Assembly (NCBI RefSeq): GCF_014863605.1
Contig: NZ_CP062252.1
Span: forward strand, 6,425,501 to 6,489,500
DNA length: 64,000 bases
Direction of reading: 5' to 3'
DNA from: Pseudomonas allokribbensis
GTDB lineage: Bacteria > Pseudomonadota > Gammaproteobacteria > Pseudomonadales > Pseudomonadaceae
Shown: positions 27,862-37,817 of the stretch, piece after piece
Numbering within the stretch: the first letter of the stretch is position 1
Layout: the number at the start of each line of letters is the position of its first letter
The notes under the pieces: generated by a model
Seen by the model: only the letters and a program-made list of their open reading frames with translations
Told to the model about the DNA's origin: nothing
Database searches by the model: none
Program-made: the position numbers and the translations under genes

Positions 27862-28854
27862 ATGCTCCACTCCCACCTCACCACACTCAATGCAGTCTCG
27901 TTGATCCTCAACACGTTCAAGACCGAAGGCTTGTCCAGTGAAGCGCTGCTCGCCGGCAGCGGCATCAGCGCGGCGGACCTGAGCCGGGCCGACACCCGCA
28001 TCACCACCAATCAGGAGATGCAGGTCTGCGCCAACGCAGTCGCGCTCAAGCACGACATCGGCCTGGAACTGGGCCGGCGCATGCACGTTTCCTGCTACGG
28101 CATCCTCGGTTACGCGCTGCTGACCTGTGCCACCTTCGGTGACGCTTTGCGCCTGGCGATCCGTTATCCGGCGCTGCTGGGAACACTTTTCGAGCTGAGT
28201 CTGGAGGACGACGGCGAACGCATCTGGTTCGTCGCTGCCGATTACCGCGAAAGCCCGGGGATGGCGGTGTTCAACGCTGAGTTCTGTCTGGTGTCGCTGA
28301 AAGTCATCTGCGATGACCTGCTCGGCCATCCACTGCCACTACTCGCCACCCGCTTCGAACACGCCGCGCCGGATTACCGCGACAGCTACGCCGAACACTT
28401 CAACGCGCCCCTGCACTTCGGTGCCAAGGACAACGCCTTTGCCTTTGACCGGCGCTGGCTCGATCAGCCGCTGCCGCTGGCCGACATCATCACCCACCAG
28501 GCCATGGCCGAACGCTGCCGCAAGCAGAACATCGAGTTCACTGGCAGGCAGGCGTGGCTCGGGCGGATCCGCCAGTTGCTGACCGCACAACTCAACGCAG
28601 CACCTGGGCTGGAAGGTCTGGCGCAACAGATGAACTGCTCGCCGCGCACCTTGCGCCGGCATCTGAAGGACATGGGCTGCAGCTATCAGGAACTGCTCGA
28701 CGAACTGCGTTTCGAACGGGCCAAACAGATGCTTTGCGAGGATCAGTTGCCGATCTACCGCATTGCCGAAACCCTCGGCTTCAGCGAGACCGCGAGCTTC
28801 CGCCATGCGTTCGTGCGCTGGAGCGGCGTGGCGCCGAGTCAGTTCCGCGCTTGA
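27862..28854 (+). CDS. AraC-family regulator with arabinose-binding-like N-domain (OruR/ArgR-like)
   Basis: 330 residues. The N-terminal domain (about 25-215) is of the arabinose-binding (PF12625) type; the C-terminal AraC domain (about 235-330) has two helix-turn-helix units with ERAKQMLCEDQLPIYRIAETLGFSE and FRHAFVRWSGVAPSQFR. GGAAG precedes the ATG at 27862. Neighbours suggest amino-acid metabolism control, but target genes are not shown. Confidence 0.88.
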   Translation: MLHSHLTTLNAVSLILNTFKTEGLSSEALLAGSGISAADLSRADTRITTNQEMQVCANAVALKHDIGLELGRRMHVSCYGILGYALLTCATFGDALRLAIRYPALLGTLFELSLEDDGERIWFVAADYRESPGMAVFNAEFCLVSLKVICDDLLGHPLPLLATRFEHAAPDYRDSYAEHFNAPLHFGAKDNAFAFDRRWLDQPLPLADIITHQAMAERCRKQNIEFTGRQAWLGRIRQLLTAQLNAAPGLEGLAQQMNCSPRTLRRHLKDMGCSYQELLDELRFERAKQMLCEDQLPIYRIAETLGFSETASFRHAFVRWSGVAPSQFRA

Positions 28855-28926
28855 GATAAATCAGGCATCGCGCCACTGACTGCACTACATTACGCGGCCC
28901 GCCCCCATTGCCGGTGTTTTTGCTTG

Positions 28927-30816
28927 ATGCTTCTTTTCCGTCGCTATTCACGCCTTGCCTTGCTCGCTGCACTGCTCAACCTGCCATTGGCCGCGCAGGC
29001 CATCGAACTGAACTGGTGGGGGCTCCCGCCGCACTCGGTGGTTGACGCACCCGAATATGGCAAAACCATCATTCCGATCCCCGCCGCGGCTGAAACGCCC
29101 GGAGTTGCGAAACCTCTGACAGGCTTGCTCAGCAGCTTTCGCGGTCTGTTCTACCTGAACGTTTACAGCGATGAGAACTACCGCGAACGTGTGCACAAAC
29201 TGGGACCGATCCCATTGCTCACCGCCGACGAGTTTCACAGCTGCATCACCGAGTTTCAGTACATGAATCTGAGCTCGTCGGCCATGCGCACCGACATCGC
29301 GCCGGGTATCGTGGTCGATACCCTGAGTTTCGACTGTGTCAAAACCAGTGGCTGGGAAACCAAGCGCTACCTGCTGATCGACTGGCGCAAGCCCGGTGAG
29401 CCGTTGATGGCGTTGGGGCGGGTGCGCAACGATCACCTGCTGTCGTTCCAGCCGCTGCAGGAAACCTCTGCAACCGTGCTCGACACCTGGCTCAAAGGTA
29501 TCGAAGGTGCCCGGGACGCCATGCGTTACAGCGTACCCGACGCCCCTCTGAGTATCGAAGTTGATCCACAGCCCTACCAGGCTGGCGACGGCGCCCTGCA
29601 ACTGTGGGAGCTGCACCAGCAACTGAGCAAGGCCAGCGACAAAGGCCCTGGACTGAAGAAAGTCGATGAGCTGTTTTTGAACCAGGACTTCCGCCGAATC
29701 GGTGCCGATCAGAAAGACTTCCCCGGCCAGCTCAACGACATTGCTTACTGGAAAAGTGAACTGGCGCCAGACGAAGGTTCCCGGCAATGGCTGCTGGAAG
29801 TAGCACGTCGCGCACCACAACGCATTCCGGTCTATCTCAACCTCGCGGATCAGGCCTGGAAAAGCTATGAAAAAGCACCCGCCTACACGACCCAGTACGC
29901 ATTGGCGCAGGAGTATTACCGGATTTACTGCGGTCTGCGCCTGCAGCGAAATCTGAGCGTTCCGGAGCGCGTGGTTCAGAGGCTGGGACTAGCCCAGGCC
30001 GAACCTCAGGCCTGCCAGGCACAATGGCCATTGATCGAGGCCGTGGACCAGCAGGACGAGCCGCGTGTACGGCAGTTGCTCGACAGTGGCCTCCAGGCCA
30101 AGACCCTGGGCGAGGACGGCCGAAGTGCCTTGTTGCACGCACTGGATGCACCGAACTTCGCCATCGCCCGCCTGCTGCTCGACCGGGGGGCTGAAACCAG
30201 CGGCATCAACGGCAGCGAACCGCTGGTGATGCAAGCATTAAACAAAGACCTCAAAGCCGACAAGGATCCGCAACAGGGCCAGCGAACCGAGTTTCTGCTC
30301 AATGCCGGCGCCGCCATCGACGAGCCCGATGCGCGGGGTGAGACCCTGCTGATGCAACGTACATCGCGTAAAGATGACGAGCTGTTCAACTGGCTGTTCA
30401 AGCATCCGCAGAACCTCGATCGCCGACAAAGCAAAGAACAGAGAACCGCGTTGTACGAAGCGATCTACCGCAACAACTATTCGGCAGCAAAACGTCTGGT
30501 TGAAGCCGGTGCGCAGCTGAATTTTGTCTACCCTGCCGGACGTTGCCATGAACGAGACCGCCTGGATTCGGTTCTGTACCTCCTCGCCAGCCAGGCCCCC
30601 AGAGGCGACATGGATCGAGAGATCGACCACCAGCAGGTCCTTGAGCTGTTCACGCTGATGCTGGAAAAAGGGGCCGACCCAACGCTGGGTGAGCCCTGTA
30701 CAGACGATGCCTACAGCGCATTGCGCAAGATGCTGGAACAACGACAGCGTCCGGATTGGCTTGAGGTACTTGATCGCCATCAAGCCGCCATTGGCAAAAC
30801 CGCGACTCGCCTCTGA
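28927..30816 (+). CDS. Secreted ankyrin-repeat protein
   Basis: 629 residues with a signal peptide (about 1-24, ending AAQA). A novel N-terminal region of about 350 residues precedes three to five ankyrin-like repeats in about 360-600, for example ALLHALDAPNFAIARLLLDRGAE and ALYEAIYRNNYSAAKRLVEAGA. Preceded by no good Shine-Dalgarno; the ATG at 28927 follows a TTG. Function unknown. Ankyrin repeats imply protein binding, presumably in the periplasm. A terminator follows. Confidence 0.8.
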   Translation: MLLFRRYSRLALLAALLNLPLAAQAIELNWWGLPPHSVVDAPEYGKTIIPIPAAAETPGVAKPLTGLLSSFRGLFYLNVYSDENYRERVHKLGPIPLLTADEFHSCITEFQYMNLSSSAMRTDIAPGIVVDTLSFDCVKTSGWETKRYLLIDWRKPGEPLMALGRVRNDHLLSFQPLQETSATVLDTWLKGIEGARDAMRYSVPDAPLSIEVDPQPYQAGDGALQLWELHQQLSKASDKGPGLKKVDELFLNQDFRRIGADQKDFPGQLNDIAYWKSELAPDEGSRQWLLEVARRAPQRIPVYLNLADQAWKSYEKAPAYTTQYALAQEYYRIYCGLRLQRNLSVPERVVQRLGLAQAEPQACQAQWPLIEAVDQQDEPRVRQLLDSGLQAKTLGEDGRSALLHALDAPNFAIARLLLDRGAETSGINGSEPLVMQALNKDLKADKDPQQGQRTEFLLNAGAAIDEPDARGETLLMQRTSRKDDELFNWLFKHPQNLDRRQSKEQRTALYEAIYRNNYSAAKRLVEAGAQLNFVYPAGRCHERDRLDSVLYLLASQAPRGDMDREIDHQQVLELFTLMLEKGADPTLGEPCTDDAYSALRKMLEQRQRPDWLEVLDRHQAAIGKTATRL

Positions 30817-30825
30817 ATCCGAACG

Positions 30826-30850
30826 GCGCCCCTTCCTGGGGCGCTTTATT
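30826..30850 (+). terminator. Terminator after the ankyrin gene
   Basis: GCGCCCC / GGGGCGC stem with loop TTCCT, then TTTATT. Confidence 0.85.
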
Positions 30851-30980
30851 CGTCCAAGGGGCGAATTTCGGTCAGTTCTTTTGGCCATATCGATCCCCTT
30901 TTGGCCGCTCCTGACGTTCTCCGATTCGCCCCGCGCCGCAACACTGGGGTCAACCGAATCAGCCCTGCGGAGAACAACAA

Positions 30981-32002
<1,022 letters not shown>

Positions 32003-32006
<4 letters not shown>

Positions 32007-33103
32007 ACAGACTCAAGCACTTCATCGCGCCCGCGCTTTGTGCGGCACTGCTGAGCGGCGCCGCGCACGCCGAAGAACGCACCCTGCGCGTCTACAACTG
32101 GTTCGACTACATCACCCCCAAGGCACTGGAAGATTTCAAGGCGCAGAACAGTCAGACCAAACTGGTCTACGACATCTTCGACACCAACGAAGCACTGGAG
32201 GCCAAGTTGCTGACCGGCAACTCCGGCTATGACGTGGTGGTGCCGTCCAACGTGTTCCTGGCCAAGCAGATCGAGGCCGGGGTGTTCCAGCCGCTGGATC
32301 GCAGCCAGTTGCCGAACTGGAACCACCTCGATCCGAAACTGATGAAGCTGATCGAGGCCAACGACCCGGGCAACAAGTTCGCCGTGCCTTACATGTACGG
32401 CACCATCCTGATCGGCTTCAACCCGGCCAAGGTCAAGGCTGCACTGGGTGACAACGCGCCGGTGGACAGCTGGGACCTGATCTTCAAGGAGGAGAACATC
32501 AGCAAGCTCAAGCAGTGCGGCGTCGCCCTGCTCGACTCGCCATCGGAGATCCTGCCGCTGGCCCTGCAACACCTCGGCCTCGACCCCAACAGCAAGAACC
32601 CGGCGGATTACGCCAAGGCCGAAGCCTTGCTGATGAAGATTCGTCCGTACGTGACCTACTTCCATTCGTCCAAATACATGGCCGATATCGCCAACGGTGA
32701 CATCTGCGTCGCGGTCGGTTATTCGGGCAGCTTCTCGCAAGCCGCCAACCGCGCCAAAGAGGCGAAGAACGGCGTGGTGGTCGACATGCGCCTGCCGAAG
32801 GAAGGTGCGCCGATCTGGTTCGACATGCTCGCCATCCCGAAAGGAGCGAAGAACCCGCAGGACGCCTACACCTTCATCAACTACCTGCTGCAACCGCAGG
32901 TGATCGCGCCGGTCAGCGACTTTGTCGGTTACCCGAACCCGAACAAGGACGCCACCGAACATGTCGATCCGGCAATCCGCAACAACCCCAACCTGTACCC
33001 GACGGATGCGGCGATGAATACGCTGTACACCCTGCAACCGTTGCCGCGTGATGCAGAACGGGCACGCACCCGGGCGTGGACCAAGATCAAGTCCGGCACC
33101 TGA
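32003..33103 (+). CDS. Polyamine ABC transporter periplasmic binding protein (PotF/SpuD type)
   Basis: 366 residues with signal peptide (about 1-23, ending AHA) and the PotF-type start of the mature protein, LRVYNWFDYITP. Binding residues of the form NWFDY, SNVF and GDICVAVGYSGS are in the expected places. Overlaps the deacetylase gene by ATGA, so the two are coupled. No permease or ATPase genes follow, so it must share a membrane complex encoded elsewhere or work as a scavenger. A terminator lies 17 bp after the stop. Confidence 0.93.
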
Positions 33104-33120
33104 AACGTTCCGCCCCACCA

Positions 33121-33146
33121 AGACCCGCCTCCGCGGGTCTTTTTTT
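33121..33146 (+). terminator. Terminator after the polyamine pair
   Basis: AGACCCGC / GCGGGTCT stem, loop CTCC, followed by a run of Ts. Confidence 0.95.
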
Positions 33147-33191
33147 GCCTGCAAGATCTATGTACCGCCGCGTGCCGTGGCCGGAATTTTA

Positions 33192-36100
33192 ATGTGCCGG
33201 TTTTCCCCCATGGACACGACCATGACTGAACCTGCCGCCGCCACTACGCCCAGCGTTTCCCCTCCCTTGCTGAAACAGAGCCGGCTGGTCGAACTGACCG
33301 GCCGGGGCTACTCGCTGCATCAAGTCGCCTCGGCGCTGTTGCGCGAAGCACTGATGAAAAGCCATCCCGACCAACACATCGATCCGGATCGCACGATGCT
33401 CGCGACGCCTCTGCGCGAAACCGATGCCACACAGAACGCCACCGGGGTCTTTGCCTTCGAATCCCTGACCCATGCCTTTATCCAGCACTGCTTTAACAGA
33501 ACCACGGCCGATTACATCGAAGGCGAGCACTTCCTGACCCGCACACCCGACGCCACTCCGCCCATCCTCCTGCCGGTGAGCATGGACGACGTCACCTCGC
33601 TGGTGAACGACCTTGCACCGTTTCTGTTCCTCGAATACCAGCAGCGCCAACTCGATTACTGGAATGAGTCCGCCGGCACCCAGCCGCGCTGGCAAGAGCT
33701 GTCCGACCTGTTGTGTTCGGCCGCGAATGTGCAGACGGCCAGTGGCTGGGATGTAGACGAGTGCGCACTGGCGCGATTTGTCGCTCAGCATCCGGATCGG
33801 GCAGAACGCTCGACAGTGAACAGCGATTTCAGCGGGCTGAAAGCCTGCCTGATGGACATCGACCTGGTTGACGGCAAGGACAGCACGCACCTGCTCATTG
33901 CCGGCGCACTGGTGCTGACTGCCACCGTCAAACAGCGGCAACGGATCCTGATGTACACCGTTGCCGATGGCTATGAGTCCTTCGAGTCGCTGGTCGCGCT
34001 GGGCGAAACATTGCCACAGCGACTCGATCCCGAGCTGTCCGGGCGCTCCCTGAAATGGCGCCTGATCGAACCCGAAGGGCATATCTTCGACGCCGTTGCA
34101 CAGGCGCTGATCAGCAATCAGCTCGGTGCGATCGCGGCACTGGACCCCGCCAACCAGTCGATCAGTGCCCAGGCCTCCCCCGCAAGACAGAGCCGCGGTC
34201 GTTTCAATCCGCTCGAACGAGCCCGGCTCGACCAGTTGGAAGAGGCCATTCCCGATTGGCTGCAAGCCGGCTCCCTCCATGATCTGCAGGACTACAGTCG
34301 CTACATTGCCGAGCTCGGCACCTTGCGTGACGACGTCGAGAAGGGTGTTTTCAGAGATGACGACATTCCCCTGATCAAGCCCTACGCCGAACGCCGCATG
34401 TGCGAAGCAATCATCGCCGACAAAAGCGCCGAGGGCGCCGCCGAACTGCCTCTGGAACACCTGCGGATCAGTGTGACCAACAGCCTCGAAACCGGTGGCT
34501 TCACCCTGCCCAATCCATTTGACCGAATACACGAGACCCTGGGTGAGTTCGCCCTGCAAAACGCCCCGCCCTACCAAGCCACGATCGCCTTCGATAATGA
34601 CCGAGCCGTACCTGCCTGGCTGACTGTGGACTTTCTCACCACAATCGCGGAAAAGGTCGACATCGGCGGTCATTACCCGCAACTGATCAAACGCGCACTG
34701 ATTGATGACCCGATCCGGGCGGCCGAGCAAAAGACCCGCTACATGCGCCAGCTGCCGACACTCCTGCCGATGCTTGCACTGGAATGCAAGCTCAAGCACC
34801 AGGGCGACGTCGATCAGCGGGGTTATGACTACGTCTGCCAATTGATGGATGCCATCACCCGCAAACTTCCAACAGCCGAACACTCGGTGACGATCCGTCC
34901 GTTGGCATTCGTCCCTCGCCGCCGCTTGAGCCGGCGTTCGGACGTTGTCGCCAACATGTTCATCATCTGTCCGCGAGACCATACCCAGGGTCCTTGCCTG
35001 TTGTACCGGCCGCTGCTGGACACCCCGTTGATGCAGTTCGCCTCTCTGCAAAACCTGATGTACGCGCTGTATCAGGATGGCGAACTGCGCAATTCGGTAT
35101 TGGCCTGGCTGGGCAGTGCAGCACTGAGTTTCGAGTACTCGCAGTACGCCTTCCCGGTCGGCCTGCCCTCGCCGTGGATCGTCACTCAATTGGCCACCGA
35201 ACCGTTCATGCACCTGGATCTGACAGGCCCGATCGCACTGGAAAACGCCCCCCTCGGCGGCGACATCCTTGCCTCGCTGTACACCGCCAACAGTCAGGCG
35301 CTGGTCGAACTTGCGAACCGCCAGTCGCAGTCCAACAGCGAACGACGCTGGGCGCTTCTGGCGGACAGCGGCTGGGCGATGTTCAGCGTTGCTGCGAACT
35401 TCATGAGCGGCGCGGCGGGTACCGCCGTCTGGGTCTGGCAAACCATCACGCAGATCCAGCAGGCGATTGATGCCAATGAACACGACGACACCCTCGTGGC
35501 CTGGCAATCCACCGCCGATGTTCTGCTGACGCTCGGCATCATCCTGACCCAACGCGTCGTGGCGCGACGCAACCGCTCGTGGCTGCCGCACCAGAAGGAA
35601 TCCCGCGAAACGGCCCGACTGTCGCCGGAGAAAGAGGAGTCCGCACCAGAAGTCACACCGTCAGTCACGCTCGACCCGGTTGCCATCACTGGCGAGGTGC
35701 CTGCCGCGCATCTCACCCAACTCGAGCAAGGGACACTGCTGCGACCCGACACCAGCGCACGCTTCATCGCGATGCTCGACCGCTTCAAGATCGCCACACC
35801 TGACTTGAGCGGGAAACAGGCCTCACCAGTCACTCACCTGTACACCCTCGACGGCAAGACCTGCGCCCGGGTCGGTACGCGCTGGTTCCAGGTGATCGCC
35901 CGGGCAGACGAGCCGGTGCATATCGTCGATCCGGCCGATCCACTGCGTATCGGCATGGCGCTGACATACGACGAGACTGCCGGGCAATGGCACTGGGACC
36001 CGAAACTGCGCTTGCGCGGCGGCATGCCGAAAAGCCGGATCGAGGCGTTCCGCCGCTCCAAAAAGCAGTCAATGGAGGCTGCCTGGACTGAGCTGGAGCA

Positions 36101-37817
36101 ATTTGAAGCACACGAAACAGAGGCGAAAACACAACTGCTGCGAGCGCTGGTGGCCCTTCCACGGGACACCAGCGAAGCCGGCTTCGAGCACTCCGCATCC
36201 GTCTATCTGGGCAGGGCCACGAAGCTGGGCAATGAGTACACCCAGGCGCTGGACCAACTCGAAAACTGGCGTCTGGCGGGTGGCGGTGGCTCGGTACACC
36301 AGGCCAGACTGATGAGCCTGACCCTGGGTCAGCACCGCTGTTTCGGCTCGTGGCTGCGGGTGAAAATGCGGATGTACGCCAAGACCACACAGATCTTTGT
36401 CGACAGCGCGAACCAACACACACTGGTACCACGCAAGCAACAGATCGAAATCGCCACCGTCGCCACCGCGTTGAGCGACGAAATGATCACCACCCTGCAA
36501 ACCCTGGATCGCTCGCTCCAGATATTGAACAGCCATTCGGCCAAGGCCAGAGAAGTGGCCACGAGGCTGGAATTGCTGCTGCCAGACTTCAACACACTCG
36601 ATCTCAAGGCCAATGAAATCGGCATGTCCTACGAGCGCTGTGTGGAGGAGAAGCCGGGAGCCGCCATGAACGCCGCCCGCGCCGCGATCGGGATCATCAC
36701 GGCCACGGCTGCCGATGCCAGTCATGAGCTGATCCTGCTGAGTAAAACCGCGGTGATTGCAGATGGACAGCTGGCGCGGATCGAACGTTTATCGCAGTGG
36801 AACGATCTCTTCGCCAGCCTCGGTGAACGCGTGGAGCAATTGCCTGCGGCCCATCCCGGCCAGTTCGTCCAGGCCAGGCTCGACAGGGTTCGCGAGCTGA
36901 TCGGCGAGTTTCATGAAGTGGCCCGCGAACGCCTGACCACAGAATTGCCCGAACCGGAAGAACGACCCGCCCCCGTCAAGTCCCGGCCGCAGCCTTCAAC
37001 GTCGCAGCCGAAAGTGAAGGTGAGCAAAAGTCGTCCACGCCCCGAAACAGGTGAGTCAGCCCCCATGGCCCAGAGCGGCGAGTCGGAGGCCGAGACATCG
37101 TTCGTCAAACTCACCGCGCAAAGACCCGAACCGACGGCGCCCGCCGATGACGAGGATATTGTTTCAGCGGCAATGGCGCTTGAAGCGAACATCGAGAGCT
37201 TCAACAGGAAAACCCGCGAGGACGCCAAGCGACCGGGGCGTATTCCCGCTGACATCCGCGACATGTTCGAACAGCAAGTCGAACGCCTCAAACAAATGGC
37301 CATCGACGTCGACAGCGCGATCACCCGAAGAAAAAATGCCAGGAAGGATCCTTGGCCCATTGCCTCCCTCATCCCGAACCTGCGCGAAGGCGCAACCCGC
37401 ACCCACGCCGACGGCATTGCGACCTACGCGACCATGCTTAAACAACGCAAACCTCGGGAAACCTATTTCCACTGGCTGCACGACAACGGGCAGGTCAACG
37501 TGATCAAGGACCCACGCGGACGCATTCGTACCCGGCATCGCGGGGACTACTTTCAGGAGTACCGGATTCTCGACAAGGCCAACGCAAACAAACCGCTATG
37601 GGTCGCGCACTTTCATTACGACCAGCTCGGGGATGCGGATGAGCTGTACACCATTGCCCATCTGAAATTCGCCGATGCGTATCTGCAAACGCTGGATGAC
37701 AAAACCCGCCAGACACTGGACACCTTCGACGCCGTCGACAATGCGCTGCGGCGTATCGTCGATCCGCAGGTGCGCGACCTGTTCCTCACCACAGGCCGAC
37801 GCTCGACCGAAAGATGA
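33192..37817 (+). CDS. Giant dermonecrotic-toxin-like protein (DUF6543-type)
   Basis: About 1541 residues, one frame throughout. No signal peptide. The middle part around residue 585 (VVANMFIICPRDHTQGPCLLYRPL, then MQFASLQNLM) resembles the dermonecrotic/DUF6543 toxin N-domain found in large Pseudomonas proteins. Two hydrophobic stretches lie at about 730-755 and 775-790 and could insert into membrane. A long Ala/Glu/Arg-rich helical stretch and a Pro/Glu-rich linker (about 1250-1310) follow, ending in a separate domain of about 120 residues. The start is uncertain: 33192 has GGAA upstream, but 33210 or 33222 are possible. No immunity gene is evident. The stop abuts the convergent MocR stop with no spacer. 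Confidence 0.75.
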   Translation: MCRFSPMDTTMTEPAAATTPSVSPPLLKQSRLVELTGRGYSLHQVASALLREALMKSHPDQHIDPDRTMLATPLRETDATQNATGVFAFESLTHAFIQHCFNRTTADYIEGEHFLTRTPDATPPILLPVSMDDVTSLVNDLAPFLFLEYQQRQLDYWNESAGTQPRWQELSDLLCSAANVQTASGWDVDECALARFVAQHPDRAERSTVNSDFSGLKACLMDIDLVDGKDSTHLLIAGALVLTATVKQRQRILMYTVADGYESFESLVALGETLPQRLDPELSGRSLKWRLIEPEGHIFDAVAQALISNQLGAIAALDPANQSISAQASPARQSRGRFNPLERARLDQLEEAIPDWLQAGSLHDLQDYSRYIAELGTLRDDVEKGVFRDDDIPLIKPYAERRMCEAIIADKSAEGAAELPLEHLRISVTNSLETGGFTLPNPFDRIHETLGEFALQNAPPYQATIAFDNDRAVPAWLTVDFLTTIAEKVDIGGHYPQLIKRALIDDPIRAAEQKTRYMRQLPTLLPMLALECKLKHQGDVDQRGYDYVCQLMDAITRKLPTAEHSVTIRPLAFVPRRRLSRRSDVVANMFIICPRDHTQGPCLLYRPLLDTPLMQFASLQNLMYALYQDGELRNSVLAWLGSAALSFEYSQYAFPVGLPSPWIVTQLATEPFMHLDLTGPIALENAPLGGDILASLYTANSQALVELANRQSQSNSERRWALLADSGWAMFSVAANFMSGAAGTAVWVWQTITQIQQAIDANEHDDTLVAWQSTADVLLTLGIILTQRVVARRNRSWLPHQKESRETARLSPEKEESAPEVTPSVTLDPVAITGEVPAAHLTQLEQGTLLRPDTSARFIAMLDRFKIATPDLSGKQASPVTHLYTLDGKTCARVGTRWFQVIARADEPVHIVDPADPLRIGMALTYDETAGQWHWDPKLRLRGGMPKSRIEAFRRSKKQSMEAAWTELEQFEAHETEAKTQLLRALVALPRDTSEAGFEHSASVYLGRATKLGNEYTQALDQLENWRLAGGGGSVHQARLMSLTLGQHRCFGSWLRVKMRMYAKTTQIFVDSANQHTLVPRKQQIEIATVATALSDEMITTLQTLDRSLQILNSHSAKAREVATRLELLLPDFNTLDLKANEIGMSYERCVEEKPGAAMNAARAAIGIITATAADASHELILLSKTAVIADGQLARIERLSQWNDLFASLGERVEQLPAAHPGQFVQARLDRVRELIGEFHEVARERLTTELPEPEERPAPVKSRPQPSTSQPKVKVSKSRPRPETGESAPMAQSGESEAETSFVKLTAQRPEPTAPADDEDIVSAAMALEANIESFNRKTREDAKRPGRIPADIRDMFEQQVERLKQMAIDVDSAITRRKNARKDPWPIASLIPNLREGATRTHADGIATYATMLKQRKPRETYFHWLHDNGQVNVIKDPRGRIRTRHRGDYFQEYRILDKANANKPLWVAHFHYDQLGDADELYTIAHLKFADAYLQTLDDKTRQTLDTFDAVDNALRRIVDPQVRDLFLTTGRRSTER

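Noticed and set aside
33189..35591. An 800-codon open frame antisense to the giant toxin-like gene.
   Set aside because: No domain, no Shine-Dalgarno, and composition typical of an antisense frame.
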